Shown here in pieces: positions 46,521-56,714 of a stretch of 64,000 nt of DNA; the first letter of the stretch is position 1, and every line of letters starts with the position of its first letter. The position numbers were made by a program, and so were the translations under genes. Under the pieces are notes generated by a model. That model searched no databases, had not been told where the DNA came from, and was given only the letters and a program-made list of their open reading frames with translations. The stretch is from Plectosphaerella cucumerina (taxonomy: Eukaryota; Ascomycota; Sordariomycetes; Glomerellales; Plectosphaerellaceae). The stretch spans positions 930,001 to 994,000 of the forward strand of contig JAGPXD010000004.1 in NCBI GenBank assembly GCA_020746995.1. The letters run 5' to 3'.

Positions 46521-48088
46521 TTCGTCTTTCATCTTGAGGTACCTAATCTGAAAGACCTGTCAGGGATCAGAGAGTACAGTCGACGGACCAAGGTACCTGA
46601 TGGGTCGAGGCTCTCCGTAGTAGGGATGGAGGTGAGAATCTCAAGGACTCACGTGTAGACGCAAGCTATCATGTCGCTGGCTGGAAGAAAATTGAGGCCT
46701 TACTGCGGGCAGGCCAATAAAAAGGGCACCTTGCCCACATCTTGAATCATTCTGCTCACCGTTCAAGACTCGCGGGACACTTTAACTGCTTCACGGAGCT
46801 TTATCCCACCGAAGTGTGGGTTGAATTGGCTGTCTTTGGCTGGCGCTACGTCGAAGCGAGTCTGCGGAGTGAAAACAAGAAGTTGGTCTGTCAAGAGATC
46901 AGGCAGTCAAAGAGGCTGTGGGTCGGAGCTACAGGGCTGCATGACTGGTGGCGGGGTGGATGGATGGATGGCTGTAGCCCGAGATAAGCTCGCAGAAGAC
47001 TTCCAATGGAAACACACATCACCTTGCACAGACATGCACACGACACATTTCCCTCGGCACCCCTCACGCAGATCACTCTCGGAAGCCGCCTCTACGGCCG
47101 TGCCGTACATCCTGAGCCTTGAATGTTTAAGCCTCGATCCGAGACTGGCAGATCATACGTACTCTCTTATCATTATGGAGGTCCTCTCGGGAGTTTTGGA
47201 GATCCGATCGCCACAAGTCATGCAAGCGACAAAGATGACGAGGAGTGGCATCCACTCCCTACCTCCCCGGCCTGCCCTCCGACATGACTACGCTGGCATA
47301 GAACACCAGCATTGCGGCACAGCCTTGGGCTTACCTATCTCGTCTCGCTCGAGTGACAGACACGTCTACCCCCGACATCAGCGGCAGTTCATCTTGTCAC
47401 ACCCCAAAGCCCCAAGGATGCATGATTCCACGGGCATCGAGACTGGATGGCATCATCCATGCCGTCGGTCACGAGCCCCGCCGAGCCACGGGCCACGGTG
47501 TCACACCCGGAATACCTGGGACAGGAGATGGCAGAGGAGCCTGAAGAGAGGAGGGCAGATGTGACGGGACGGAGACGTTGGGGCTAATGCGTGGTTCGGC
47601 AGACCGGACAGGGGTGCGGGAGCTAAGGTAGCGGTCCCCTCCAGGGCATGTCACTGTCTCCAGGGCACTGGCCACCTCTGACCGCCCACTGAAGGCTGCA
47701 GTGCCGGCACCTGCAGCCAATGTGGGACGCCATCCGTCGCAGATGCCAAACCACGGGCCGCCGGCTGCACTGAACCTTACCTAATCCGGCCCCATTGTCG
47801 TCGACCTCAGACCCTCCTTCCGCCTGCATCCAGTTTCTAGCTTTCAACGTCTATCCATCGTTCCAACGTCCAACGTCCGCCCACCCTCCTCTTTGTTTGC
47901 GTGCGTGTGTGTGTGCCGCCGGGAAGTTGCATCTCCCCATTCCTGGCATCATATCCCAAGCTTGCTTTCATCCGCACATGCGGTGCCGGCCCCGCTGGCT
48001 GTCCATCCCACGAAGGATCCTCACTCATCATCGGCCGCCTCTCATCACAAACCTCTACCGTCATATTCCCACCAAAAGATCATCAGCC
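46521..48088. other. Upstream region of rex3
   Basis: 1.57 kb. ORFs here begin with TTG or have random composition. The reading frame of rex3 is open upstream to 47795 but its first ATG is at 47978; the segment is C/T-rich and most likely 5' UTR. Confidence 0.45.
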
Positions 48089-50461
48089 ATGTCGTTTGCA
48101 GCCCTCAAAAACATTCCCTGTCCAAAGGGAAACAGCTGTACAGCGTTCCAATGTCTCTTCGGCCACGACAAGGACAAGGGCCAACCCGCCGCAACGGGCT
48201 CCTCCTCCCCTAAGGCTGCCACCACTACCACACGCCGCCACACCCCAGACGATCTCGACACGGACACTGCTTCCCAGGCACAGGGTCCCCCCCGGAAACG
48301 CCAACGTACCGAGATCAGGCAAGCCCAGGCCCAGGTCCAGGTCCAGGGTGTGGGCTCGAGCTCGACATCATCCGCAGGAACTGCCACCGCTAGCAAAACG
48401 CCCTCAAAACCCGTCACCGCATCCCGCACTCCAGATGGCAGCTTGGCCACGCAAGCAGATGCCAGGAAAAGCTCCAACTCTCCCCCTTCCGCAAAACACC
48501 ATAAAGCCCGCCCCCTTCCACCCTCCTCGTCCACCCCCTCCGCTCCCACCACATCCCCATCACCCTCGCTCTCGGTCATCTCAAGACCTTCCCCCAAAAC
48601 CCATACAGGGCCTTCCACTCCGTCGTCACTTTCACGGCCGCCGTTCACTCCTCGTTACACAGATACAAAGCCCTCACCAGTACACACGTCTGTCGCGTCC
48701 TCGACCATTCCATCTTCAACTACTATTGCTACCACCTCCTCAGCCACCCCTAATATCCCTCCTTCCCCGTCTCCCGCCCCTTCATCCGCTACCACATCCG
48801 CAACTACTACTTCCGCACCCGCGCCTGCCGCCCAAATCCCAAGGAAGGCAGAGTCACTCAACCCCCGCTTCGTCCCCAAGGCCCCTTCCTCCTACGAGAC
48901 CCGCTTCAAGCTCGTCAAGCTCCTCCACGCCGAGCTCGCCCGTCTCAACTCGGCCCTCAAGAAAGACCTCGAGGCCCTCCCAAAGGACGAGGCAACCCCA
49001 AAAGGTCTCGTCCTATCCGACCAGCAGCTCATCTGGGACGCCCTCGACCTCGAAGAGCGAGCTGCCGTCGACAAGCCCAGCATCTACAACAACGTACTCC
49101 GAAATCTCATCATGCAGTACAAACGTATGACCGTCAAGCAGTGGCGGGACGAGAGGGTCGTCGTCCGCGACCAAAAGGCCGCCGCCCACGCCCATAGTCA
49201 CACTCATCCCCGCCCCCCGAAGCAGCAACACCACAACAACCTCAACTCCCGCCAGCAACAACAACCCCAGCAGCAGCAGCAACCAAAAAAGATCGTCACC
49301 GGCCTCACCCCCCAGCAGGAGGTCAAGATGCTCTCCTACCTCATCACACCCATCGACAAGCTGTCCCAGCACGGCTACGTCTCCACCGCCCCCACGGAAG
49401 AAGAGATTCAAAAGGCCCGCGAGGGTCTCGAGGCCGCCCAGGGCTGGGAAAAGTGTGACCGCTGCACAAAGCGCTTCCAGGTCTTCCCCGAACGCCGCGG
49501 CGAAGATGGCTCCCTCACCACTGGCGGAAAGTGCACCTACCACTGGGGAAAGACGTACATTCCCGAGCGTCAGCCCGGAGATCGCACCCGCGTCCCCAAA
49601 CGGTACCGCTGCTGCGGTCAGGAGGTCGGCGACTCGGCCGGCTGCACCGACTCGCCCCACCACGTCTTCAAGGCTACAGATCCCAAGCGTCTTGCTACCG
49701 TCCTCAACTTCGCCAACACCCCCGCGAACCCCTCGGCTCCTGCCGTCGATGGCGCCGTCTGCTTCGATTGCGAAATGTGCTACACCGTCAACGGCCTCGA
49801 GCTCGTCCGCCTCACAGCCACTGCTTGGCCTTCGGGCCAGGAGCTGCTCGACACCCTCGTGCTTCCCGTAGGCCAGATCCTAGACCTCAACTCACGCTTC
49901 TCCGGTGTCTGGCCCGACGATCTGGCCAAGGCCGTTCCCTGGTCAGACAAGGACACGGCCAGGCTCCGTACGCCGCTCCAGACTCCTAAGAAGTCACCCA
50001 ACCCCCAATCTCCCCGGAAGGATCAGCCCATGCGCGTCGTCGGCTCTCCTCAGGTCGCCCGCGATCTCCTCTTCTCCTTAATCACCCCCGAAACCCCCCT
50101 CATCGGTCACGGCCTCGAGAACGACCTCAACTCGGTCCGCATCATCCACCCCACAATCATCGACACGGTCCTCCTCCACCCCCACAAGCACGGCCTGCCC
50201 TTCCGCTACGGCCTCAAGATGCTCATGGATACCCTGCTCAACCGCAAGATTCAGGTCGAGACGGATGGCAAGATCCAAGGCCACGACTCGGCAGAGGACG
50301 CCCGCGCTGCCGGCGAACTCGTCCTCCTCAAGGTCATGGAGAAATGGCAGGAAATGCGCTTCAACCGCTGGACTCTCGACAAGAAGACCGGCGAGTTTGT
50401 CGAGCCGCCCGACCTGGCGGCCCCAGGGCTCACGGTGGAGTTTTTGGAGGCGGCTACCTAG
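48089..50461 (+). CDS. rex3: RNA exonuclease Rex3 (DEDDh) with CCCH zinc finger
   Basis: A single exon of 790 aa from the ATG at 48089 (good context CAGCCATGTC). Residues 11-26 are a CCCH finger (C11-x5-C17-x4-C22-x3-H26). Residues about 40-250 are Ser/Thr/Pro-rich and disordered, a His/Gln-rich patch follows near 370-395. The RNase T-like fold carries all five acidic/His residues: D560 and E562 in CFDCEMC, D679 in HGLENDLN, H732 and D737 in GHDSAEDA. Known role: 3' maturation of MRP RNA, U5 and other small RNAs with Rex1 and Rex2. An upstream in-frame ATG (47978) would add 37 Arg/Pro-rich residues; the downstream start gives the family N-terminus. The TAG at 50459 is followed in frame by 81 open codons (separate entry). 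Confidence 0.9.
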   Translation: MSFAALKNIPCPKGNSCTAFQCLFGHDKDKGQPAATGSSSPKAATTTTRRHTPDDLDTDTASQAQGPPRKRQRTEIRQAQAQVQVQGVGSSSTSSAGTATASKTPSKPVTASRTPDGSLATQADARKSSNSPPSAKHHKARPLPPSSSTPSAPTTSPSPSLSVISRPSPKTHTGPSTPSSLSRPPFTPRYTDTKPSPVHTSVASSTIPSSTTIATTSSATPNIPPSPSPAPSSATTSATTTSAPAPAAQIPRKAESLNPRFVPKAPSSYETRFKLVKLLHAELARLNSALKKDLEALPKDEATPKGLVLSDQQLIWDALDLEERAAVDKPSIYNNVLRNLIMQYKRMTVKQWRDERVVVRDQKAAAHAHSHTHPRPPKQQHHNNLNSRQQQQPQQQQQPKKIVTGLTPQQEVKMLSYLITPIDKLSQHGYVSTAPTEEEIQKAREGLEAAQGWEKCDRCTKRFQVFPERRGEDGSLTTGGKCTYHWGKTYIPERQPGDRTRVPKRYRCCGQEVGDSAGCTDSPHHVFKATDPKRLATVLNFANTPANPSAPAVDGAVCFDCEMCYTVNGLELVRLTATAWPSGQELLDTLVLPVGQILDLNSRFSGVWPDDLAKAVPWSDKDTARLRTPLQTPKKSPNPQSPRKDQPMRVVGSPQVARDLLFSLITPETPLIGHGLENDLNSVRIIHPTIIDTVLLHPHKHGLPFRYGLKMLMDTLLNRKIQVETDGKIQGHDSAEDARAAGELVLLKVMEKWQEMRFNRWTLDKKTGEFVEPPDLAAPGLTVEFLEAAT

Positions 50462-50707
50462 CAATCGGCCTGGACGCATCGCGAGCGCCCTGCCGAGAGC
50501 TGGGAAGCCACATGGAAGGATATCGGCCGCTGGGACGGCTGGGACGGTCCGGACAGTCACTGGGATGGTCGTTGGGATGGTCACTGGGATGGTTACTACG
50601 ATCGCTGGACCGAAGGTCACTGGGATCATGGCCTTTGGATCGACGGCCACTGGGAAAATGGCCACCGGAACAATAGCCACTGGCGCTGCAGGGGCAGCAG
50701 CCACTAA
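50462..50707 (+). other. In-frame, Trp-rich open extension after the rex3 stop codon
   Basis: Immediately after TAG (50459-50461) the same frame continues for 81 codons to TAA at 50705-50707. It encodes 13 Trp, with repeated WDG and five HW pairs (RWDGWDG, HWDGRWDGHWDGYYD, GHWDHG, GHWENG, SHW). Differences between repeat copies fall on third codon positions (GAC/GAT, GGC/GGT). The context is TAG CAA TCG. Whether it is translated is not shown by the sequence alone. Confidence 0.5.
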
Positions 50708-50993
50708 TGGGCCGTTTCCCGGGTCGGCTGGCACTTTCTGGCGTTGACGGCGTTACAACGAGCAAGCGTCATCTGGATCTCTCGGCCTCGGCCTGCCATA
50801 CGGTCGGCAACAGCCGGGCGTAATACGAGCATTTCACAACCCACCTCAGCTCCCGAATCTCCCACGTGCACATGCCCTTGAGTGAACGATGAGCAGACAT
50901 AAAATTACATGGTATTGAAGTGGCGACTTGTCAGCCCCAGCCCGTCATTGTAGATACGTACTCATACAGCTACCATCCCCCATCTGCCGCCCC

Positions 50994-51878
50994 TCATGGC
51001 CGGCCGACGTTGAGCAGCATCTGGCTGCCGCCCTTGCCGCCGCTCGGCAGGTAGGCGACGTTGGGGTTGGCAGCGAGAGTCTGAGCAATCTCCCTGCTAG
51101 CCTCGATCTTTCTGATCTGGATCAGGCCGTCACCGACCTTGGCAATAGCCCTGCCGATGGCGTCTGCGCTCTCTGCCTCGCCCTCGGCGCGGATGACGTT
51201 GGCCTGGCGCTCCTGCTCGGCCTTTTCGACGATGAAGCGGGCGCGCTCGGCGTCCTGCTGGGCAATCTGCTTCTGCTCGACGGCCTTTGTGAATTCCTTG
51301 CCGAAAGTCATCTGGGTGATGGAGACGTCCTCGAGGGCGATGTTGAACTCGGCGGCGCGGCGGGAGAGGTCGGACCGGATGCGCTGGGAGACGGCCTCGC
51401 GTTGGGTGATGAGCTCGGCGGCGTCGAATTGGGCGACGATGGATTTGAGGACTTCGTTGCCGATGGAGGGGAGGACGCGCTCGTCGTAGTCGGAACCGAG
51501 GTTCTGGACAACACATTAGCGGATACTTCAAAAGAAGGAGGGAGAATGGGGGCGCACCTGGTAGATCTTGGGAAGAGCCTTGACCTCGGGCCGGTGCAGC
51601 ACGCGCAGGGTCAGGCTGACCATCTGCAGGTCCTTGCTGCCGGTCATGGTGGAGATGCTCCGCGGCTTGGTGCGGACGTCGAAGACGATGCTCTTCTGCA
51701 GCCAGGGGATGAGGAAGTGGGTTCCCTCATTGACGACCTCCTCCTTGACACCCTGCCAGCGGTCGAAGATGACGGCCCGCGAGCCGCCGCGGACGTCGTA
51801 GATGGCCGCGTTGGCCACGCTGAGGGCGATGGCGCCGGGGACGGCGAACCGGTAGAGGAGGTTGAGGGGGGCGGCCAT
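50994..51878 (-). CDS. phb1: Prohibitin 1, mitochondrial inner-membrane scaffold
   Basis: Exons are 51558-51878 and 50994-51503, with a 54-nt phase-0 intron; 276 aa, the usual length. It opens MAAPLNLLYRFAVPGAIALSVANAA (membrane anchor), then YDVRGGSRAVIFDRWQGV, the SPFH domain (EGTHFLIPWLQKSIVFDVR) and a coiled coil (QDAERARFIVEKAEQERQ), ending AEGEAESADAIG and NVAYLPSGGKGG. These are Phb1, not Phb2, wordings. Known role: ring complexes with Phb2 that stabilise inner-membrane proteins and support cristae and m-AAA protease control. An in-frame ATG at 52049 would add 57 Pro/Thr-rich residues before the anchor; the internal ATG is chosen because it gives the conserved N-terminus. Confidence 0.95.
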
Positions 51879-53961
51879 TTTGGGGGTTGTCGTGCAGCCG
51901 GCGGGGGGTTGGTTTCGAGGTGGCGGCGTTGTGGTGTTGCGGTCGTTGGGTGAGGTTGGCGCCGGGGGTCTCGGGGGCTTCGGTGGTGTCACGGGCGACT
52001 TTTGTGATGTTGAAAGCTTCGGGGAGCTCTGAGGTTCTGACGGCTCCATCGGGAGCTGACCGCCCGTGGCCTGTTGTCTGTTTTGGTTTAGCGTTGCGGC
52101 AGAATAGGTGTCGGCGTCAACGGTGCACGGGCCATCTTCATCGATGGCTTACACGCCTTCACCACCCACCACCTACCTTTCTGCGCATGCCTCGAGGCGT
52201 CGCTGGGTTTGACGCCTCCCGGTCTATTTCAATTTCAAAGCATTTCCTACGTCCCAAAGTTTCTCTTCTCCTTATTTCTTTACCACCATCAGATTTTTGC
52301 ACCTACACATTATTCTCAGAACAAGCCTTCAACCCACATTGACTTGATGTCTTCCTCCGAGATGCCCTCCTCTTCAAACGATCTCTCCCCTTGATGAATC
52401 TCGCCCACTCATATTCTCTCCTTGGTGTCGCCGAATACTTCAATTTATGTTCTCCCAGATAGCCAAATCCAGCGTCCAGCTGTCTTTTCATCCCATCCCA
52501 ACTCGCCAGGTACACGCCTGCTCTCTTTTTATTCCCCTTTCCGTCTTCTGTTCAACATCTGCTTCCATTCTCCTGGTCAAGTGATCAACCGCCTAGCTAT
52601 GATGAACTCCCCAGATAGCACGGGCGTGTCCTCCGCGATCACGCTACGACACCTGGGAAATCTAAGCTGTGCAAGTCGGCCAATAACAAGCACGGTGGGA
52701 CGTGCCACGAGGAGACATGCACACATCACAAAAAAAAGAGGAAAATATTTCACTCTGCCCGTGTAGGGATCTTGTCCGCAATGTGAGAGGCCAATTGGGG
52801 CGCGTCGGGCCCCTGGCCAATCACTGAAATCCAGAAGGTGTGTCTATTTGGGGGACAAAGTTACTTGACATGGCCCTGTTGGGTATTACAAGGAATGATC
52901 CTAGACCGTCTACAACAGGGCCGAGGATGAAGACGATGATGAAACGTCCCAGTGACGCTGAGTCTTCGAGTAGAAGAGAGGGGATCATGATGGTGAGGAA
53001 GGGAAGACGGACCAGGATGGGTAAAGCGGAGCGGAGACAAGGGAAGAAGGGGGCGCAGAGGACCATGTGTGGTCATGAGGAGAGGAGGAGAGAAGAAGCG
53101 GAAAAGAGGAAGTGGAAAGGAAACTGCTAGGATCGCCCAAGATGCCATGACGAGTGGCTGCATTCCAGTTTGGGGTTCAAGCAGTCGTCGAATCAAGAGA
53201 CTGACATGAAAGGGCATTTGCAGCGTCGAAGTCTGGAAGAACGATGAACACAACGAAACTGATAGGCACATGGGGTAATACTCCTGCCGAATTCGCTTGC
53301 AGGCTTCAGTGAATACTCCCGCCATGTCCCGAACCAGCTCGCTCGCTGGTCGTCGAATTGACTGCCTGCAAACGTCAAACGACAGACTCTCCGCTTCCAC
53401 AGGCCCGAGCGCGGTTGCATCGCTCCGTACTTTTTGTTGGATGCCAGCGATGACTCTCCGTCTCGTCATCTCGGAGGACAGGATTAATCCGCAGTAGTAA
53501 CGGTGTGGCTGGGCACAGAAGAGATGATTCATAGCCGCTCAGAACTTGGATGCTCTCCATGGATTGAGACTGAGATGGCCTGTAGACAGGCTGGGAGGTT
53601 CTTGAGACCGGAAAGTCCCATAAAATCGATGCCTGCATTCACGTAATCATGCCATGAATGAGACTAATAAACAGTGATACAAGTACAGAAATTCATCCCT
53701 AATCATTGACAATGACCGAGAAATCAAGTCCCGGGAGCACTGCGACATGTCGTCTCATCCCCTTTGTGGAGCCAGCCAACCAGAGCGACCGCAAATAATC
53801 GGGCGCCGGCTCCTCCTCGGCTAAACGGAACCCGTCAAGATTCTCGAGACCTCACCCGATTGCTTCCATCTAATCCCGACCGACCTCTGGCACCTCTCCC
53901 ACCCCCCGACATTCGACTTCGCACCCTCGGCAGTCACACACACACAACCGATACCGACACA
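51879..53961. other. Divergent 2.1-kb region between phb1 and qcr8
   Basis: Both neighbours are mitochondrial genes transcribed away from it. No convincing gene: the 52861-53532 minus ORF (223 codons) has random-looking composition. A 10-bp inverted repeat lies at 52872-52922. Confidence 0.45.
52872..52922. repeat. 10-bp perfect inverted repeat with a nested hairpin
   Basis: GGCCCTGTTG (52872-52881) and CAACAGGGCC (52913-52922) are perfect reverse complements 31 nt apart. Inside the spacer AGGA..TCCT can pair as a 4-bp inner stem. Function unknown. Confidence 0.55.
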
Positions 53962-54688
53962 ATGCGACCTACTCAGGCACTGCGCGGCGGCGGCGGCGTT
54001 CCCCAGGGAAAGTTTGGCCAGTAAGCACTCGCCCGCGACCGTGCGATGGCACCAGGCGTGCGCCTTTTCGTCCGGCCTTGATGGACGAGCGGATGGCGAC
54101 GCTGGGGGTCAATTGCTTTGGATTCAGTACTGGACGGCTTGCTGACCACCATCATAGCTTCCTGGGTGACTGGGGCTCGCTTGGTTAGTCACACCCGATC
54201 TTCCCGACCCGACCACACTCCCCGATATGACGAGCGACGGACAAGCACGATGCGGCGTGGGATATGGGCGGAGATGATACTGGTCGAGCACTGCTTGCCA
54301 GCTATCACGAATTCTGCCTGCCCATTGCTGCCGTCATCGGGAATACAAGACCTTCAGACCAGACAGCTGACAATCGTCCACAGGCGGCCAGAAGCAGCGC
54401 GGCATCATCACCTACGGCCTCTCCGCCAACCGCCAGAACCCCTTCGCGCACGCGGCCAACGACGCCGTCTTCAACACCTTCCGCCGTTTCCGCTCGCAGG
54501 TCCTCTACATCGTTCCCCCCATGATCATCGGCTACTACGCCATGGACTGGGCCATCCACCGGTGAGTCGACGCGCGAGGGGTCACGGACCTGAGCTGTGC
54601 TCGCAGGGACGCCTGCTGACAATCGAGCAGCAACGAGTACCTCAACTCCAAGGCCGGTCTGGCCGAGTTCGCTGAGGAGGAGGAGTAA
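53962..54688 (+). CDS. qcr8: Cytochrome bc1 complex subunit 8 (ubiquinone-binding subunit)
   Basis: Four exons: 53962-54020, 54158-54183 (26 nt), 54384-54561 and 54631-54688. Phases agree and give 106 aa, the family length. The first exon encodes MRPTQALRGGGG and KFG; the micro-exon FLGDWGSL; the third GGQKQRGIITYGLSANRQNPFAHAAND and a membrane helix (VLYIVPPMIIGYYAMDWAIH); the last NEYLNSKAGLAEFAEEEE. Known role: single-span subunit of respiratory complex III in the inner mitochondrial membrane, contacting cytochrome b. The three introns in so short a gene (137, 200 and 69 nt) are notable. Confidence 0.94.
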
Positions 54689-55354
54689 GCCTGCGGGCCG
54701 GGGCATCGGTTCAACGACTAGACGAGGGGGCTTTCTTGTGTCAAACACCTGTATATCAGCTGAGCGGAGAGCGGAATAGACGCGATTGAAGAAGCTGGGA
54801 CGTTACTCGGATGTCTACTACTGTGTTGTTGATGTTGACTCCGGTCCATAGTTGACCGCTTTTGAACTTGAGGACCTGCATGGGGCACTTCCCAGACGCA
54901 GCAGAGGTCACTCAAAGGCGGCAAACACCGTCGAGATACCGGAGAGCAGCAATTGAATGTCACCCTCTTTCCACAATCAAATTATTCATCATCATCTATT
55001 CGACAGCTCATCTCGTCATCTTCCGTGGCATACCTGAATATCGTACCACAGTCGAGTCACGTGAGTGCTGACTCATCTAGCGGCACGGATCTTCTGGGCG
55101 CCGACGAATTTTCCGCCATCCACTGAGCGGCGCCTGCTCGCAAGGCCGTCCCCGCAAAAAAAGTAGCAGACGAAAAATTTCCAGCTTTCCAATTGAAGGC
55201 CCATCGCACCGTGAACCGACCGACGACCGCCCAGCAACGACGACCGAACCCGTCGCCCTCGAACAACACAAGTCGTCCACGCCAACGACTCGAGGAATCT
55301 CGTCCCGCCGGAACACTTACATCCACCACATCCTACTCCCCCGCAACCGCAGCA
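54689..55354. other. Intergenic between qcr8 and nhp2
   Basis: 666 nt: qcr8 3' UTR and the nhp2 promoter and leader. The frame upstream of the nhp2 ATG is open for 54 codons but contains no ATG. Confidence 0.45.
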
Positions 55355-56112
55355 ATGGCGTCTGAGAGGCCCGACAAGAAGGAGAAGAAGGACAAGAAGA
55401 GGTCCGAGGCCGACGGCGTGAGCAAGTCCAAGAAGGATAAGAAGGACAAGAAGGACAAGAAGGAGAAGCTCGCCGCCGCCGTCGAGGAGCACATCCAGGC
55501 CGAGGCCGCCGACGCCGCCACGCCCGTCGTCGTCGTCGACACGGCCGGCGTCAAGAAGGTCGAGCCCGCCGTCCCTGGCGCCCTGGTGCCGTTTGCCGTG
55601 CCATTGGCCGACGACAAGGCCCAGAAGAAGGTCCTCAAGGCGATCCGCAAGGGTAAGCACAGAAAACTCCTGAGTTTCATAAGATTGTATGCTAATATCG
55701 TCCAGCCGCCAAGAACAACACCCTCAAGCGCGGCGTCAAGGAGGTCGTCAAGACGCTCCGCAAGTCCCCCCCCGCCGCCCCCGGCCGCACCACCTTCCCC
55801 GGCGTCCTCATCATCGCCGCCGACATCTCCCCCGCCGACGTCATCTCCCACCTCCCCGTGCTGTGCGAGGACCACAACGTGCCCTACATCTTCGTCCCCT
55901 CGCGCGCCGAGCTCGGCGCCGCCGCCAAGACGAAGCGTCCCACCTCGGTCGTCATGGTCATGGAGACGCGGACGGGCGCCGACGCGAAGAAGGCTGCCAA
56001 GAGGTCTGCCGAGGACGATGGCGAGGATGATGGCGAGGACTACAAGGACGTGTATGATGCGCTGGTCAAGCTGGTGCAGAAGGAGACGGCCAAGCAGTCC
56101 TTCTGGGCATAG
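55355..56112 (+). CDS. nhp2: H/ACA ribonucleoprotein subunit Nhp2
   Basis: Exons are 55355-55652 and 55706-56112, with a 53-nt intron; 234 aa. Residues 1-45 are a Lys-rich tail (KKEKKDKKRS, KKDKKDKKDKKEK) that would act in nucleolar targeting. Residues about 80-215 are an L7Ae/Nhp2 fold: KAIRKAAKNNTLKRGVKEVVKTLRK, then FPGVLIIAADISPADVISHLPVLCEDHNVPYIFVPSRAELG, and PTSVVMVME. Known role: core protein of box H/ACA snoRNPs, which guide pseudouridylation and 18S rRNA maturation (in animals also telomerase RNP). It is longer than yeast Nhp2 through the N-terminal tail. The TAG at 56110 is followed in frame by 74 open codons. Confidence 0.94.
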
Positions 56113-56714
56113 GGTGCCTCTGGGGGCAGCAGTAAGGAGGTTCGTCCTGACGACGTGAACTGCGAGGTGCCCGGCCAGAGGGAGGGGGTTGTTGAGCCTG
56201 GTGAGCATGGGAAGACTAAGCGTGCGAGGCCTTCCTCCCGCAAAAGGGCTTCCAGGCGTGACAGGCAAAGCAAGCGAGAGCACCCTCCCGGGTCTGGGGC
56301 CGCGGGATTCAAAAAGATCAAGAGGGAGTCGCCTTAGGCGCCGCATGGGCACCGGAGGGGCTGGCGTGTGGCCAGCTGTGCGGGTATGGTTCTGTATTAT
56401 ACCTTCCGGGCCATGCCGGGCACGGACACATTCGGACAGGTATCGGCGTTTGGGTGCTGTTTGAGGTTTAGATCAACATGATGACCATTTTCGCTTCAGC
56501 AAAGTAATGTGCAGTAGACTCGAGTGCACATGTGACGAGAGAAATACTAAGTAGAGTGCCCACACGACAAGGGAGAAGTGGTTCAGATGTTTGGTTTGGT
56601 TTGGCTCAATTCATTCTCTAAACTCCATGGCCTCCCGATCCGGGACTATTAACACATAAAAAGGCAGACTCAATCCACCAATTCCATCACTTCATACAAG
56701 TAGCACCGAATCCC
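56113..56714. other. nhp2 3' flank (with an in-frame open tail) and DUF1761 gene 3' flank
   Basis: 56113-56334 is a stop-free continuation of the nhp2 frame ending at TAG 56335-56337, encoding a basic segment (KTKRARPSSRKRASRRDRQ, then FKKIKRESP). The remainder holds the 3' ends of both convergent genes; nothing else is seen. Confidence 0.45.

Noticed and set aside
46821..47564. 247-codon + strand ORF upstream of rex3
   Set aside because: It begins with TTG, has no family feature and an arbitrary Trp/Arg/His composition.
47795..48088. Upstream extension of the rex3 frame to 888 codons
   Set aside because: It begins with TTG; the C-rich segment looks like leader, and the ATG at 48089 gives the CCCH-finger N-terminus of the family.
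50078..50734. 218-codon minus ORF across the rex3 end with Val/Pro/Ile repeats
   Set aside because: It is the complement of the Trp-rich repeat; variation between repeat units is synonymous on the + strand frame but not here.
52861..53532. 223-codon minus ORF between phb1 and qcr8
   Set aside because: Ser/Pro/Arg-rich chance frame without features.
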